From NORP309 sp964564165 (GTDB lineage: Bacteria > Pseudomonadota > Gammaproteobacteria > Xanthomonadales > Marinicellaceae), in contig CAZLZZ010000104.1 of NCBI GenBank assembly GCA_964564165.1, positions 1 to 12,181 of the forward strand: a stretch of DNA of 12,181 nt, written 5' to 3'. Every line of letters starts with the position of its first letter. Within the stretch, counting starts at the first letter, position 1. A program made the position numbers and the translations under genes. Under the pieces are notes generated by a model, which did no database searches, was not told the origin of the DNA, and saw only the letters and a list, made by a program, of their open reading frames with translations. Below are positions 5,633 to 12,181 of this stretch, piece by piece.

Positions 5633-6679
5633 CTAAGAGTTTTGTGGCCTTAATCCACGAACTGTTTTACCAGTCTGCCAAATTTCTGAATCGTGAATTT
5701 CTTTAAGTTCTGCGTTAAGTTTCTCTCGGTAATCAGGTTTTGAATTGGCTTGGATGGTGATGCGCGCTTCGTTGCCAGATGATACACTTTCATATAGTTC
5801 TTCAAACAATGGTTCATTCAAATCACGGAATTTATGGCGCCAATCAAGTGCGCCACGTTGAGCGGTGGTTGAAGTGTTGGCATACATCCAATCCATACCG
5901 TTTTCTGCAACCAATGGCATTAATGATTGTGTTAATTCTTCTACGGTTTCATTGAAGGCTTCAGATGGTGAGTGACCGTGCTTGCGCAGTACATTGTATT
6001 GGGCTTCAAACATGCCTGCGATTGCGCCCATTAAAATGCCGCGTTCACCGGTTAGATCTGAATACACTTCGCGTTTAAAATCTGTTTCGAATAAATATCC
6101 CGATCCCACACCAATGCCCAATGATAAAGCGGTTTCTTTGGCATTGCCAGTGGCATCTTGGTATATGGCATAGCTAGAATTTAAACCTTTGCCATCTAGA
6201 AATAATGTGCGTAATGAACGGCCTGAGCCTTTAGGGGCAACCAATACCACATCTACATCTTTAGGTGGAATGATTGAGGTTTGGTCATGAAAGGTGATGC
6301 CGAAACCATGTGAAAAATACAAAGTATCTCCTGGGTTTAAATTTTGTTTAACTGTCTCCCATGCGGCAATTTGACCTGCATCTGATAGCAAGTACATAAC
6401 GATATCGGCTTTTTGTGTGGCCTCGGCTATTGGGAATAGTGATTCGCCATCGACAAATCCATCTTTTTCTGCTTTCGCCCATGAGGCTGACTCTTGGCGT
6501 TGTCCGATGATCACATTAAAGCCATTGTCACGTAAGTTCAGGGCTTGTCCTGGACCTTGCACGCCATAGCCAAGTACTGCTATTGTCTTGTCTTTTAGGT
6601 TGGCTTGCGCTTTTTTTAGTGGGTATTCTTCACGGGTTACAACTTCTTCCATTGTTCCGCCGAAATTTAATTTTGCCAT
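5633..6679 (-). CDS. ilvC: Ketol-acid reductoisomerase (class I, short form)
   Basis: It isomerises and reduces 2-acetolactate or 2-aceto-2-hydroxybutanoate to the 2,3-dihydroxy acids, using Mg2+ and NAD(P)H. The 348-aa length fits class I, without the duplicated C-terminal knot of the E. coli form. The Rossmann domain has GYGVQG (37-42) and the cofactor loop 'GQRQESASW' (59-67). 'SHGFG' holds the conserved H124. The C-terminal knotted domain supplies metal ligands D208 and E212 (SDLTGERGIL) and the acidic pair in 'VEELTQ' (246-251). The N-terminal 'NFGGTMEEVVTREEYPL' resembles Bacteroidetes-like KARIs from memory; phylogeny would be needed. It is last in the ilvEDBNC run, 69 bp after ilvN, with GAGAG upstream of its ATG. 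Confidence 0.96.
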   Translation of the reverse strand: MAKLNFGGTMEEVVTREEYPLKKAQANLKDKTIAVLGYGVQGPGQALNLRDNGFNVIIGQRQESASWAKAEKDGFVDGESLFPIAEATQKADIVMYLLSDAGQIAAWETVKQNLNPGDTLYFSHGFGITFHDQTSIIPPKDVDVVLVAPKGSGRSLRTLFLDGKGLNSSYAIYQDATGNAKETALSLGIGVGSGYLFETDFKREVYSDLTGERGILMGAIAGMFEAQYNVLRKHGHSPSEAFNETVEELTQSLMPLVAENGMDWMYANTSTTAQRGALDWRHKFRDLNEPLFEELYESVSSGNEARITIQANSKPDYREKLNAELKEIHDSEIWQTGKTVRGLRPQNS

Positions 6680-6719
6680 TTTTTATGTACTCTCTATTAT
6701 AGTTAGTTGTTTTATTTAT

Positions 6720-6736
6720 GATGGGCGGGGCCCATC
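6720..6736 (-). other. GC-rich hairpin in the ilvN-ilvC gap
   Basis: GATGGGC and GCCCATC form a perfect 7-bp stem around a 3-nt loop, in an otherwise AT-rich 69-bp spacer. No T-run follows on the minus strand, so it is not a standard terminator. In the polycistronic mRNA it could stabilise or delimit processed ends, or partly attenuate ilvC. This role is inference. Confidence 0.5.
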
Positions 6737-6748
6737 TTACGTTTGTTG

Positions 6749-7255
6749 TTAATAATTTATCTTGCCGATACTGATTGGTCCTGAACGGACAAATTCTAAA
6801 ATGCCGTAGGGTTCTAGTTCATCAAATAGGGCTTGGGTTTCGTGTTTGTGGCCGGTTTTTTCTATCACCGTGTATTCGCGGTGAATGCGCAATATTTTGG
6901 CATTGTGTTTGCGAATAATGTCTTCGGTTTGGATGTCTTCTATCATCACTTTTGATGGGATTTTATACAGTGCGACTTCTTGTTGAACGATTAAATCATC
7001 GGTTGCATAAACGGCTTTCAATACATCGACTTGTTTTTCAATTTGTTTGGTAATTCTGCGAATCAACTTTTCTGTGGTGTTTACTCGCACGGAATAACGA
7101 AACACGCCAAGGGTTTCGGTTTCAGAGACATTGAGGCTGTCAATATTTAGCTTAATGCGCGAAAATACAGCAGTGATGCGATTCAGTATGCCAGCACGGT
7201 TTCTGGAGAATAGTGCCATGGTGTAATCTTTGTTTGTTTCATTAAATTCAGTCAT
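6749..7255 (-). CDS. ilvN: Acetolactate synthase small (regulatory) subunit
   Basis: This regulatory subunit activates the catalytic IlvB subunit and gives it valine feedback sensitivity. The 168-aa protein has an N-terminal ACT domain (about 10-82) with the typical 'LFSRNRAGILNRITAVFSRI' start and 'NIDSLNVSETE', then an ALS_ss_C-type domain (about 90-162, 'EVALYKIP' to 'GILEFVRSGPISIG'). The length fits the IlvH/IlvN long type rather than the short IlvM type. It follows ilvB with a 4-bp gap, as expected for a stoichiometric complex. Valine sensitivity cannot be confirmed from sequence alone. Confidence 0.95.
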   Translation of the reverse strand: MTEFNETNKDYTMALFSRNRAGILNRITAVFSRIKLNIDSLNVSETETLGVFRYSVRVNTTEKLIRRITKQIEKQVDVLKAVYATDDLIVQQEVALYKIPSKVMIEDIQTEDIIRKHNAKILRIHREYTVIEKTGHKHETQALFDELEPYGILEFVRSGPISIGKINY

Positions 7256-7259
7256 CGTT

Positions 7260-9035
7260 TTATTTTAACCTCATGTCGGATACAGAATCACCCGGTGATA
7301 TCATAGGAAATACATTGTCTTCTTTACCCACCATCACTTCTAATAAATAGGCGCCATCGTGAGATAGCATAGCTTGGAGTGTAGATTTTAGCTGTTCTCT
7401 TTGCGATACTTTGCTTGATGCTATGCCGTACGCACTGGCCAATATTTGATAATTTGGACTGGTAATTTCAGTTGATGCGTATCTTTTGTCAAAATACAGT
7501 TCTTGCCACTGACGAACCATGCCCAAAAATTCATTGTTAAGAATAATAATTTTCACATCAATTTCACTTTGCATGATAGTACCAAGTTCTTGGATATTCA
7601 TTTGCACACCACCATCTCCTACAATCCCAATAACAGTTCTTTCAGGTTTGGCTAGTTTTGCCCCCATAGCAGCAGGGATACAAAATCCCATGGTGCCGAG
7701 TCCTCCAGAAGTTATCATGGAACGCGATTGCTTAAATTGTGCATAGCGGCAAGCAATCATTTGGTGTTGGCCAACGTCGGTGACTATAATTGCATCATTG
7801 TTGGTCAGATCATTAACCATGGCAATTACCTCTGGCATGGATATTGAATCAGAACTTGGGGTTAAATCTTTATCAATGACGGCGTCCACCTCTTGTTGGT
7901 GCAAGACAGCAAATTCATTGCGCCATTTCGGATGTTGAGATGGGTTAATTCTGTCGGTGATTTGTGGCAAGGTGAGTTTAACATTGCCCAATACTGGCAC
8001 ATTGACCCGGACATTCTTGTTGATTTCGCTGTTGTCAATTTCTAAATGAATGATTTTTGCTTGCTTGGCATAGGTTGATAAAGTGCCTGTGACCCTGTCA
8101 TCAAAACGCATGCCAATAGCTATCAAAACATCACACTTGTTGGTTAATAAATTGGGCGCATAATTGCCATGCATGCCGAGCATACCTACATAATTGGGGT
8201 GGCTGTTGTCCAAGGCTGACAATCCCATAATGGTTGCAGCTGCTGGAATGCCGCTTTTATCAAGAAAGGCTTTAAGTTCTTGCTCTGCATTGCCCAGTAT
8301 CACTCCTTGGCCGAATACAACCAATGGTTTTTTGGCATGTTGAATTAGATTGACAGCGTCTTTTATTGCCTGTAACTTAGGTGTCGGTTCAGGTGAATAA
8401 CTGCTAAAGTGTAGGCATTTTTTATAACTGTAATCCAAAATCTCCACTTGAGCATTCTTAGTAATGTCAATCAATACTGGCCCTGGTCGCCCAGATTTGG
8501 CTATGTAAAATGCCCTTGCCATGACTTTGGGGATTTCAGATGCTTCGGTGATTTTATAATTCCATTTTGTAATCGGCATGGATATATCAATGATGTCGGT
8601 TTCCTGGAAGGCATCTGTGCCCAATAAATCTTTGTGTACTTGTCCAGTGATACATACCAAAGGAGTTGAGTCTATCATGGCATCAGCAATACCTGTTATC
8701 AGGTTGGTAGCTCCAGGTCCTGATGTGGCAATACAAACGCCCACTTTGCCATTGGCGCGTGCATAACCTTGGGCAGCAATCACTGCGCCTTGCTCGTGTC
8801 TGACTAGAACGTGTTTGATTTTATCCTGCATTTGATGAATCACATCATAAGTGGGCATTATTGCACCACCTGGATAGCCAAACATATACTCAACATCTTC
8901 GGCAATTAAACTGTTGATAATGGCTTGAGAACCCAGCATGCTTACAGTTTTGTCTGCTTGGGTTTCATTGTCTATTGGTTTTATTGGTTTTATTGGTTTC
9001 ATATTGTTGTTTTCGGCTTTAAACATCTTAAACAT
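7260..9035 (-). CDS. ilvB: Acetolactate synthase large (catalytic) subunit
   Basis: This TPP- and FAD-dependent enzyme joins two pyruvates to 2-acetolactate, or pyruvate with 2-oxobutanoate to 2-aceto-2-hydroxybutanoate. In its 591 aa the N-terminal TPP (PYR) domain has 'FGYPGGAIMP' and catalytic E81 (RHEQGA). The central FAD-type domain is at about 220-360 ('GMRFDDRVTG', 319-327). The C-terminal TPP domain has the metal motif GDG (473-475) to NN (500-501). The first ATG overlaps the end of ilvD by 8 bp (GATGTTTAA), implying translational coupling. M4 or M12 are alternative starts; the conserved region begins near residue 30. The N-terminal tail has a KPI-KPI-KPI run coded by a 9-bp triplicate. 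Symbol ilvB is used generically; ilvG or ilvI would be equally valid paralogue names. Confidence 0.95.
   Translation of the reverse strand: MFKMFKAENNNMKPIKPIKPIDNETQADKTVSMLGSQAIINSLIAEDVEYMFGYPGGAIMPTYDVIHQMQDKIKHVLVRHEQGAVIAAQGYARANGKVGVCIATSGPGATNLITGIADAMIDSTPLVCITGQVHKDLLGTDAFQETDIIDISMPITKWNYKITEASEIPKVMARAFYIAKSGRPGPVLIDITKNAQVEILDYSYKKCLHFSSYSPEPTPKLQAIKDAVNLIQHAKKPLVVFGQGVILGNAEQELKAFLDKSGIPAAATIMGLSALDNSHPNYVGMLGMHGNYAPNLLTNKCDVLIAIGMRFDDRVTGTLSTYAKQAKIIHLEIDNSEINKNVRVNVPVLGNVKLTLPQITDRINPSQHPKWRNEFAVLHQQEVDAVIDKDLTPSSDSISMPEVIAMVNDLTNNDAIIVTDVGQHQMIACRYAQFKQSRSMITSGGLGTMGFCIPAAMGAKLAKPERTVIGIVGDGGVQMNIQELGTIMQSEIDVKIIILNNEFLGMVRQWQELYFDKRYASTEITSPNYQILASAYGIASSKVSQREQLKSTLQAMLSHDGAYLLEVMVGKEDNVFPMISPGDSVSDMRLK
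8974..9000 (-). repeat. 9-bp tandem triplicate in the ilvB 5' end
   Basis: ATTGGTTTT, ATTGGTTTT and ATTGGTTTC lie head to tail on the + strand. Read on the coding strand they give three Lys-Pro-Ile units (residues 13-21) in a tail before the conserved domain. In-frame copy-number change by slippage would be tolerated there. Confidence 0.85.
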
Positions 9036-10719
9036 CAGTCAAACACCCCTTTGAAGCGGAACTTACATTCCGTGCGTATTTGTACAAAACACCCCTTGTG
9101 TATTTCATGTCAGGTGCTTTCCAGTTTTGCATTCTTGTCCTTAACTCTTCATCACTCACGTGCAAAATCAATTCGTTTGTTTGTGCGTCTATGGTTATTT
9201 CATCGCCATTTTCAACCAAGGCAATGGTTCCTCCAACTTGAGCCTCGGGGGTAATGTGCCCAACTACGAACCCATGTGTGCCACCTGAAAACCTTCCATC
9301 GGTAATCAATGCAACATCATTGCCAAGACCTGCGCCGATTATTGCGGAAGTGGGTTTAAGCATTTCTGGCATTCCTGGGCCTCCTTTTGGACCTTCGTAT
9401 CGAATGACGACGACATCACCTTTTTCAACTTCGCCATTGGAGATGCCAAGATTGACGGCTACTTCTGAATTAAACACTTTGGCTTTGCCATGAAATTTTA
9501 ATCCTTCTTTGCCGGTGATTTTTGCTACTGATCCCTCCTTGGCAAGGTTGCCGAATAAAATCCGGATATGTCCTGTGTCTTTTATGGGGTTGTCCAAAGT
9601 ATGAATAACTTCTTGTTTCTCTTGTAAAGGAGCCACAGAAGATAAATTTTCTGCCAGTGTTTTGCCAGTAACTGTCATACAGTCCCCGCACAACATGTCT
9701 TGTTCTAACATGTATTTTAATACCGCAGGAACTCCGCCAGCTTCATGCAAATCTTGCATTAAATATTGACCACTGGGTTTTAAATCTGCCAAAAACGGTG
9801 TTTTGTCGCTGATCTTTTGAAAGTCTTCAAGTGTAAAATCAATTTGAGCTGCATCAGCTATGGCTAAAAAGTGCAAAACCGCATTGGTAGAACCACCAAG
9901 TACCGTAACCAGTCTGAAGGCATTTTCCATTGATTTTTTGGTGACAATATCTCGGGGTTTTAAGTCAGACTTCATGAGTTGATAAATGGCTTCTCCCAAG
10001 TCATGACATTCTTGTGATTTATTTTCGCTGATGGCAGGGTTAGAAGAGTTGTAGGGCAAACTCATACCCATGGCTTCTATCGCTGCTGCCATGGTGTTGG
10101 CGGTGTACATTCCGCCACAAGCACCAGCCGAAGGACAGGCTTTTTGAATAATGAGTTGGTAAGTATCTTCATCTATGTTACCAGCAACTTTTTCGCCCCA
10201 AGCCTCAAAGGCAGAAACCACGTCTAATTTCTTTCCGTCGTGACAACCAGGTGCAATAGTGCCTCCATAGACTAAAATAGATGGGCGGTTAAATCGCAGC
10301 ATTGCCATCAAAGCTCCTGGCATATTTTTGTCGCAACCCACAACAGAAATATTAGCATCATAACTCATACCACAGGTGAACATTTCTATAGAATCGGCAA
10401 TCACATCGCGCGATGGTAAGGAATAACGCATACCTTCGGTGCCCATTGATATGCCGTCAGATATGCCGATGGTATTAAAAATCAAGCCATTTAATGGCTG
10501 CTGATTAACCGAGATTTTTATATCCGCTGCCAAGTCATTTAAGTGCATATTACAGGGATTGCCATCAAAACCAGTACTGGCTATCCCAACAAAGGGCTTA
10601 TTCAAATCTTCATTGCTCATACCAATGGCATGTAACATGGCTTTGGCAGCAGGTTGTGTTGGATCTTGTGTGACTGCTTGCGAATATTTATTCAGTATTT
10701 TTTTGTTTTCAGTTTTCAA
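9028..10719 (-). CDS. ilvD: Dihydroxy-acid dehydratase
   Basis: This Fe-S enzyme dehydrates 2,3-dihydroxy-isovalerate and -methylvalerate to the 2-oxo acids. The 563-aa protein shows the three cluster cysteines C56 (GNPCNMHL), C129 (GCDKNMPG) and C201 (AGACGGMY), metal-binding D88 and D130, lysine K131, and the catalytic serine S478 in 'DGRFSGGTHG'. The only in-frame start giving the whole conserved N-terminus is TTG at 10719; a stop (TAG) lies five codons upstream. AGGA is 10 bp before the TTG. A three-codon out-of-frame ORF (ATGAAAAGTTGA, 10716-10727) ends across the TTG and could couple initiation. It begins 29 bp after the ilvE stop and overlaps ilvB by 8 bp. Confidence 0.96.
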   Translation of the reverse strand: MKTENKKILNKYSQAVTQDPTQPAAKAMLHAIGMSNEDLNKPFVGIASTGFDGNPCNMHLNDLAADIKISVNQQPLNGLIFNTIGISDGISMGTEGMRYSLPSRDVIADSIEMFTCGMSYDANISVVGCDKNMPGALMAMLRFNRPSILVYGGTIAPGCHDGKKLDVVSAFEAWGEKVAGNIDEDTYQLIIQKACPSAGACGGMYTANTMAAAIEAMGMSLPYNSSNPAISENKSQECHDLGEAIYQLMKSDLKPRDIVTKKSMENAFRLVTVLGGSTNAVLHFLAIADAAQIDFTLEDFQKISDKTPFLADLKPSGQYLMQDLHEAGGVPAVLKYMLEQDMLCGDCMTVTGKTLAENLSSVAPLQEKQEVIHTLDNPIKDTGHIRILFGNLAKEGSVAKITGKEGLKFHGKAKVFNSEVAVNLGISNGEVEKGDVVVIRYEGPKGGPGMPEMLKPTSAIIGAGLGNDVALITDGRFSGGTHGFVVGHITPEAQVGGTIALVENGDEITIDAQTNELILHVSDEELRTRMQNWKAPDMKYTRGVLYKYARNVSSASKGCLTDV

Positions 10720-10748
10720 CTTTTCATTTTCCTATTTTTAATCTTAAA

Positions 10749-11609
10749 TTAACTTCGCACATAATTGTTAAACTGTTGATGCAGTTCATGTCCAAAAGTA
10801 TCGCGCCAGTCTTTTTTAAATGTTTTATCATCTAAAGATTCAATTGGGTTTATTTCAACTGCAGTACCTGTAAAAAACGCCCCATCAGAGTTATAAACTT
10901 CCTCAGGGGTAAAGTGTTTTTCTTCAACTTTAATGCCATTTTCCTTGGCCAAATCCATAACCAATGATCGGGTGATTCCTGGCAAGATATTGCCTCTTGG
11001 TGCGGTGAATAAAGTATTGTCTTTTTGAAAAAAGAAATTGGCACCCGTGGCTTCGGCAACAAAGCCGTGGTTGTCCAGTAACAGCGCTTCATCGAACCCT
11101 TTTAGCTTGGCATCTTTAATAGCTATTAATGAATTGGTGTAATGCCCAGTAACTTTGGCTTCCACATGACAAGACTTGGGATCAGGACGGCGAAAAGGTG
11201 AGGTCATGGCTTTAACGGGTTTGTCGTAATATTTTCCCCATTCCCAAGCACACATAAATAAATTGGCCTTGCTTTCTGGTTCTAACCCCATGTTTTCATC
11301 GGTATACACCAGGGGACGGATATAGGCATCTTGCATGTTATTTTTTTCTAATAGCTCATAACAAATCGCGGTAAGTTCATCAACTGTGAATTCCAGATTG
11401 ATGTACATTTTATCAGCTGAGTAGAGCAGGCGTTCAAAATGTTCTTTGATTTTCAAGACTTTAGCACCATTAGCAGTTTTGTAGGAACGCATGCCCTCAA
11501 AGACTCCATTGCCATAATGAAAGGACTGTTGGTACAATCCTGTGGTTGCATCTTGGGCTTTTATCCATTGACCATTTAAATAGATGGTTGTGTTTTTATC
11601 GTAATACAT
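10749..11609 (-). CDS. ilvE: Branched-chain amino acid aminotransferase
   Basis: This fold-IV PLP transaminase makes Ile, Val and Leu from their 2-oxo acids, with glutamate as donor. I place the start at ATG 11609, giving 286 aa (MYYDKNTTIYLNGQW...), because homologues begin there and AGAGAG lies about 8 bp upstream. The longer reading from GTG 11717 would run through the attenuator hairpin and is rejected. Visible landmarks are 'SFHYGNGVFEGMRSY' (29-43), PLP lysine K142 in 'EAKVTGHYTNSL', E176 in 'VAEATGANFFF', and the phosphate-binding 'PGITRS' (about 200-205) with 'FFTGTAVEINPI' (225-236). It is the first structural gene after the attenuator, unlike E. coli, where ilvG comes first. Confidence 0.95.
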   Translation of the reverse strand: MYYDKNTTIYLNGQWIKAQDATTGLYQQSFHYGNGVFEGMRSYKTANGAKVLKIKEHFERLLYSADKMYINLEFTVDELTAICYELLEKNNMQDAYIRPLVYTDENMGLEPESKANLFMCAWEWGKYYDKPVKAMTSPFRRPDPKSCHVEAKVTGHYTNSLIAIKDAKLKGFDEALLLDNHGFVAEATGANFFFQKDNTLFTAPRGNILPGITRSLVMDLAKENGIKVEEKHFTPEEVYNSDGAFFTGTAVEINPIESLDDKTFKKDWRDTFGHELHQQFNNYVRS

Positions 11610-11651
11610 TTTATTGCTCTCTTTTTTATTTTTTATTGTTTTCGTTAAGGT

Positions 11652-11683
11652 AAAAAAAAACCCTTCTCTTGTTGTGAGAAGGG
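11652..11683 (-). terminator. Attenuator terminator (segments 3:4) of the ilv leader
   Basis: On the minus strand CCCTTCTC (11683-11676) pairs with GAGAAGGG (11668-11661) across a 7-nt loop, an 8-bp perfect stem followed at once by nine T residues (11660-11652). This is a textbook intrinsic terminator. It lies 42 bp upstream of the ilvE start codon and inside the transcript, so it is an attenuator rather than a gene-end terminator. The + strand also reads hairpin then C-TTTTT, so it may stop opposing transcription too. Confidence 0.9.
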
Positions 11684-11717
11684 CTTTTTGGAATTTCCAA
11701 TTGTGCGCCATTCTCAC
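11674..11717 (-). promoter_or_regulatory. Antiterminator pairing (segments 2:3) of the ilv leader
   Basis: Minus-strand GTGAGAATGGC (11717-11707) is complementary at 10 of 11 positions to GCCCTTCTCAC (11684-11674), whose CCCTTCTC is the 5' arm of the terminator. The two structures are mutually exclusive. Segment 2 contains the leader stop codon TGA (11716-11714), so a ribosome finishing the leader peptide covers it and lets the terminator form. A ribosome stalled on the Ile run upstream (codons 10-13) leaves it free and favours readthrough. Confidence 0.85.
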
Positions 11718-11770
11718 CGCATAAGTGTAAGAATAATAATAATGACGACTATAATAAGGATTGAATTCAT
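11714..11770 (-). CDS. ilvL: ilv operon leader peptide (attenuation)
   Basis: ATG at 11770 opens an 18-codon frame, MNSILIIVVIIIILTLMR, ending TGA at 11714-11716. Twelve of 18 residues are branched-chain (7 Ile, 3 Leu, 2 Val), plus one Thr, with a run of four ATT codons and one ATA. Its stop codon lies in the antiterminator arm and the terminator follows about 30 nt later, the arrangement of gammaproteobacterial ilvL leaders, with which it shares design but no evident sequence. It should sense charged tRNA-Ile/Val/Leu. No good ribosome binding site is visible ahead of the ATG (AAATTAAACAA), which is a weakness. A membrane micropeptide is the alternative reading, less likely given the context. 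Confidence 0.88.
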   Translation of the reverse strand: MNSILIIVVIIIILTLMR

Positions 11771-11776
11771 TTGTTT

Positions 11777-11798
11777 AATTTTGGTATAATTTTGGTAT
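11777..11798. repeat. 11-bp tandem duplication in the ilv leader 5' region
   Basis: AATTTTGGTAT occurs twice head to tail (11777-11787 and 11788-11798), followed by a partial third unit (AGTTTTG). It lies between the ilv promoter and the leader ATG, so it should be in the 5' untranslated part. No role is evident; slippage is the simplest origin. Confidence 0.6.
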
Positions 11799-11838
11799 AG
11801 TTTTGTTAATGTTATTAATAAATATTTCTAATGTTGCG

Positions 11839-11870
11839 AGTATAATCTCTTAGTTAAAATTTCATGTCAA
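11839..11870 (-). promoter_or_regulatory. Probable ilv operon promoter
   Basis: On the minus strand a perfect -35 hexamer TTGACA (11870-11865) is followed by TATACT (11844-11839) at 20 bp, or by the weaker GATTAT (11847-11842) at the ideal 17 bp. Either would start transcription about 60-70 bp upstream of the leader ATG. It is the best sigma-70-like site before the leader. The spacing ambiguity limits confidence. Confidence 0.45.
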
Positions 11871-12066
11871 GGGATAAATTGAGAAATATTGATTTTTTTC
11901 AGTTTTTAGCCCATTCCTCGAATTATACAAAGGTCTCTATTAGAATGTTTTCTAAAATTGTCCGATTAATTAAGCGGGAATACAATAATGTCACTACACG
12001 CTCCGTCATTCTCTGGAAGGCTTATTATTGCCAGTTAAAATTGTAAGGTGGGTTCACCCGAATGGC

Positions 12067-12132
12067 ACTTGCTTAAGAGGTAACTCGTTGAAATATATAG
12101 AAATATTTAACCAGTCTTAAAGCAAGTTTTTT
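12067..12132 (+). terminator. Possible intrinsic terminator with large branched loop
   Basis: ACTTGCTTAAGA (12067-12078) pairs with TCTTAAAGCAAGT (12115-12127), with one bulged base, and six T residues follow (12127-12132). The 36-nt loop contains a smaller AT hairpin (AAATAT with ATATTT). No convincing + strand gene precedes it; a short transcript from 11847 onward is only a possibility. Between the ilv promoter and this site I see no supported gene. Confidence 0.35.
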
Positions 12133-12143
12133 AATTAAAAAGA

Positions 12144-12167
12144 ACTCATATCGGGTAGTTGGCTTTA
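12144..12167. repeat. Truncated REP/BIME half-element
   Basis: ACTCATATCGGGTAGTTGG followed by CTTTA matches a BIME arm, but then diverges (CAGACTG instead of GTCAACAC), so the REP hairpin foot is lost. 'CATATC' is the exact complement of the left arm of the other copies rather than the CGTGTC of their right arm, suggesting reversed orientation. It marks the far side of the ilv operon from the REP cluster at the left. Confidence 0.7.
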
Positions 12168-12181
12168 CAGACTGTGAAAGT

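Noticed and set aside
11610..11717. N-terminal extension of IlvE from GTG at 11717 (36 extra residues)
   Set aside because: It would translate through the attenuator hairpin and T-tract, homologues begin at MYYDKN, and a better ribosome binding site precedes ATG 11609.
11864..12046. 60-aa + strand ORF (MSRDKLRNIDFFQF...)
   Set aside because: No ribosome binding site, no recognised motif, it starts on the ilv promoter -35 region, and its composition is that of translated AT-rich spacer.

Overview
The window is AT-rich bacterial DNA. A REP/RAYT system, an ilv operon with a ribosome-mediated attenuator, a yceH (UPF0502) gene and Shine-Dalgarno/TTG-GTG start usage together suggest a low-GC gammaproteobacterium. 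That assignment is inference; no rRNA or species marker is present. Several Ilv proteins (notably IlvC, IlvE and the short IlvA) have, from memory, a flavour also common in Bacteroidetes, so lineage or transfer cannot be settled here.

Left accessory segment (1-3101, + strand). A REP-associated tyrosine transposase (RAYT) gene lies between two 74-bp BIME-type hairpins, each made of two inverted REPs. Right after it come a decayed copy of the RAYT 3' end and a third, degenerate BIME. Two unrelated genes follow: a membrane-anchored endonuclease/exonuclease/phosphatase (EEP) protein, and, after a fourth BIME, an HNH endonuclease with two homing-endonuclease-associated repeats. A diverged 78-bp direct repeat precedes each of these two genes.

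Branched-chain amino acid segment (3223-11870, - strand). In transcription order: promoter, 18-codon leader peptide rich in Ile/Leu/Val, mutually exclusive antiterminator and terminator, ilvE, ilvD, ilvB, ilvN, ilvC; then a 464-bp gap; then yceH and ilvA. IlvA makes 2-oxobutanoate from threonine, IlvBN condense it (or pyruvate) with pyruvate, IlvC and IlvD turn the products into 2-oxo acids, and IlvE transaminates these to Ile, Val and Leu. The leader MNSILIIVVIIIILTLMR with its hairpins indicates attenuation by branched-chain aminoacyl-tRNA supply.

The ilvC-yceH gap (5169-5632) is not empty. It holds a frameshifted, truncated remnant of a P-loop ATPase gene, three regularly spaced palindromes upstream of it, and flanking copies of a TATCCACAGATTACAC-type repeat that include two perfect DnaA-box matches.

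Right end (11771-12181). It holds the leader 5' region with an 11-bp tandem repeat, the ilv promoter, an AT-rich stretch with no convincing gene, a possible + strand terminator, and a truncated REP-like half-element. The 3102-3222 gap between the convergent HNH and ilvA genes shows no clear terminator.
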